Origin: an uncultured Aquimarina sp. | Lineage (GTDB): Bacteria; Bacteroidota; Bacteroidia; Flavobacteriales; Flavobacteriaceae | Length of the DNA stretch: 64,000 nucleotides | Assembly: GCA_947498595.1 (NCBI GenBank) | Contig: CANMKX010000018.1 | Coordinates: 23,342 to 87,341 of the forward strand | Direction of reading: 5' to 3' | Part shown: positions 62,556 through 64,000 of the stretch, in pieces | Layout: every line of letters starts with the position of its first letter | How positions within the stretch are numbered: the stretch's first letter is position 1 | Notes under the pieces: generated by a model | Databases searched by the model: none | Told to the model about the DNA's origin: nothing | Seen by the model: the letters and a program-made list of their open reading frames with translations, nothing else | Translations under genes and position numbers: made by a program

Positions 62556-63134
62556 TTGAGAAATAAAATATTTTACATGCTTCTAATATTAGGGATTTTA
62601 GCATTTTGTCTGCTGATTTTTAATAATTATTACGCTTATTATTGGTATAGTATTGTTCTTGAATTGGAATATTCTAAAATTATATTCGGAATCGGAATTT
62701 TAAGTGTTGGACTACATTATTTCATAAAAAAATGGCGGAATGTAATGACCAAAATTATGATTGGAGCTTTTGTAGTTTGTTTAGTACTAAATTTATACTT
62801 GGTTGTTGAATACTATAAAGATGTACAAAGTCAAAATCGACTTTCTGAATACTACGAATTGGAAACTTGTAAAAAAATGGAAAATAGATTTGTTGTTGAC
62901 TTAAAAAAAAGAGAATTAAAATACTTCCATTTTGGTATAGGAGTCATTATGGGAATGAAAGACATTATGAAGTCAAATTATGATATTGAATACTATTCTA
63001 TGGGTTGTCTTATAAGGTCAGAAATGGAATGTTATAATAAATTAGTCGACAAGTATTTAAAAAAAAATTATGACAAGTCATTATTTGACATTTCCAAAGA
63101 GACTGATATTCGCAAATTAATTAAAGTCGAATAA
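62556..63134 (+). CDS. Cassette gene 23: membrane protein, TTG start
   Basis: 192 residues from TTG (AATTGAGAAATAAAA). Three helices at about 8-28, 38-58 and 65-85, then a Lys-rich soluble tail containing YYSMGCLIRSEMECYN. No family named. The upstream box ATTAGCTAAC and the downstream GTTGAGTAAT match in reverse complement with a two-base gap, a probable but diverged cassette pair. Confidence 0.55.
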   Translation: MRNKIFYMLLILGILAFCLLIFNNYYAYYWYSIVLELEYSKIIFGIGILSVGLHYFIKKWRNVMTKIMIGAFVVCLVLNLYLVVEYYKDVQSQNRLSEYYELETCKKMENRFVVDLKKRELKYFHFGIGVIMGMKDIMKSNYDIEYYSMGCLIRSEMECYNKLVDKYLKKNYDKSLFDISKETDIRKLIKVE

Positions 63135-63140
63135 AAAAAC

Positions 63141-63257
63141 GTTGAGTAATATTGTATATAATGTATTGTTCGTTCAAGTTTATTTACAAAGATCCTCACG
63201 AATCTTCTATTCAGTTTGTATTTGCTAAATTAGTTGATAAAACACATTGCTAGCAAT
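63141..63257 (+). repeat. Cassette spacer E19 (short)
   Basis: About 115 bp between GTTGAGTAAT and the start of gene 24. ATTGTATATAATGTATTG may be a left arm; the bases before the gene, ACATTGCTAGCAATATGAG, contain the palindrome ATTGCTAGCAAT. No common arm. Confidence 0.4.
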
Positions 63258-63959
63258 ATGAGAAAACCACTTTTAATATTAATTTTACTTTTATTACTCG
63301 CTTCTCATTCTTGTAAAAACATATCGGATAATGAAATTATTAACAAAACAGCAGTTGTAGAATTTAATAGTTGGAAAGATCATTGGGAAAATCCAACTCA
63401 AAAAGCGGAATTACTATCCAATTTGAAACTTCATAAACGAATTAAAGAATCTTTAAATGATACTTCTATTATTATTTTAACGTCAACGCTAATAGATAAT
63501 TTAGAGAAATATTCTCAAATCAAATCTTTAGGTGACATAAATAACGATGGAATAAATGATTCAATTATGATAATACCCGAGTTATTTATCACTAAAAAGA
63601 ATAGTTATGAAAGCGGTTCTTCAGCAATATTTACTGACAAAAAAATTCCACGTATAAAAGTTAATGTGTCTTGTTTAGAAACTGATTATATTTTTCCTGT
63701 ATCTGACATCAATAATGATGGGATTATAGAGTTAGGGAAATACTACTCTTCTTGCGTGAGTCGATTTAAAAGTTTAGAATTAATCAGCTTGAATCAAAAA
63801 AAATGGAACATAAAAGGGCAAGTAACATTTGATGTTTTCTTCGGAGAACCTAAAAAGGAAGAACGAATTGAGAAAATTGAATTGAATAAATTCAGAATGC
63901 GTGAAATAACATCAGAAAGCATATGTTTTGACCCCTATAAAACAAGAGTAATCTTTTAA
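63258..63959 (+). CDS. Cassette gene 24: lipoprotein with Asp-rich repeat
   Basis: 233 residues from ATG 63258; the frame opens earlier at 63234 but the lipobox (LLLASHSC, Cys19) requires this start. Two DINNDGIN/DINNDGII calcium-loop-like elements (SLGDINNDGINDSIM; VSDINNDGIIELGKY) suggest a VCBS/FG-GAP-like calcium-binding fold. Last gene of the window; the final 40 bases have nothing recognisable. Confidence 0.65.
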   Translation: MRKPLLILILLLLLASHSCKNISDNEIINKTAVVEFNSWKDHWENPTQKAELLSNLKLHKRIKESLNDTSIIILTSTLIDNLEKYSQIKSLGDINNDGINDSIMIIPELFITKKNSYESGSSAIFTDKKIPRIKVNVSCLETDYIFPVSDINNDGIIELGKYYSSCVSRFKSLELISLNQKKWNIKGQVTFDVFFGEPKKEERIEKIELNKFRMREITSESICFDPYKTRVIF

Positions 63960-64000
63960 ATTTCGATTATTAATTATGCGGCTATATTTTTCATTAAAAT

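Noticed and set aside
39100..63959. Prophage or conjugative element
   Set aside because: No capsid, tail, relaxase, Tra or phage integrase genes; genes are unrelated single units with their own signal peptides.

Overview
The window looks like a piece of chromosome from a marine-type member of the Flavobacteriaceae (Bacteroidota). It is AT-rich. It carries lineage markers such as PorQ of the type IX secretion system (T9SS), a chitinase with a T9SS-like C-terminal tail, BshA of bacillithiol synthesis, DUF4290, DUF6515, LytTR/LytS regulation, a TPR-membrane-HTH regulator, and promoters of the Bacteroidota form (TTG, 19 bp, TAnnTTTG). No 16S rRNA or other decisive marker is present, so the genus is not called.

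Positions 1-38,770 are ordinary core chromosome. In order they hold: the tail of a glutamate-synthase-like gene; a TPR/HTH regulator; two tandem patatins with an M1 aminopeptidase; two secreted proteins; recG; a UbiA-family enzyme with maf and a lipoprotein; a DUF4157 (eCIS-effector-type) protein; a zinc-finger/FAD monooxygenase; a DUF4440/beta-lactamase fusion; an XRE membrane regulator; a sterol-desaturase-family operon; a LytS/LytR pair with Spy-like and DUF6515 secreted proteins; a GH18 chitinase; porQ-cmk; bshA; murA-DUF4290; DUF493; NTPase-recQ-fmt; HU; YqgE; a class IV aminotransferase with a START-like protein; and an elongator tRNA-Met. Operons are short and several end in clear hairpin terminators.

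From just after the tRNA-Met to the end (about 39.1-64 kb) the character changes completely. Some twenty mostly small, mostly unrecognised genes follow, all on the + strand and each on its own, many with signal peptides or lipoboxes. They are separated by related 135-740 bp spacers. Each well-preserved spacer begins at the gene stop with an xxxAAC box and ends just before the next start with a GTTxxxx box. Inner arms (CTGCGCA or TGTATAA type) sit a few bases inside. For several genes the two boxes flanking that one gene are complementary to each other while differing from gene to gene. This is the architecture of integron gene cassettes with attC sites. One site (about 135 nt once restored) is split by a group II intron in the opposite orientation, of the kind known to target attC sites. 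No integrase gene is visible, so the block is best described as an integron-like cassette array without an integrase (CALIN-like). Many spacers are enlarged by remnants of an IS1182/IS5-type element. Cassette contents include an SMI1/KNR4 immunity-type protein, an accessory methionine aminopeptidase, an SH3-domain protein, a SIMPL-domain protein with a TonB-plug-like motif, a GT51-like transglycosylase domain without its catalytic half, lipoproteins, and several decayed genes.
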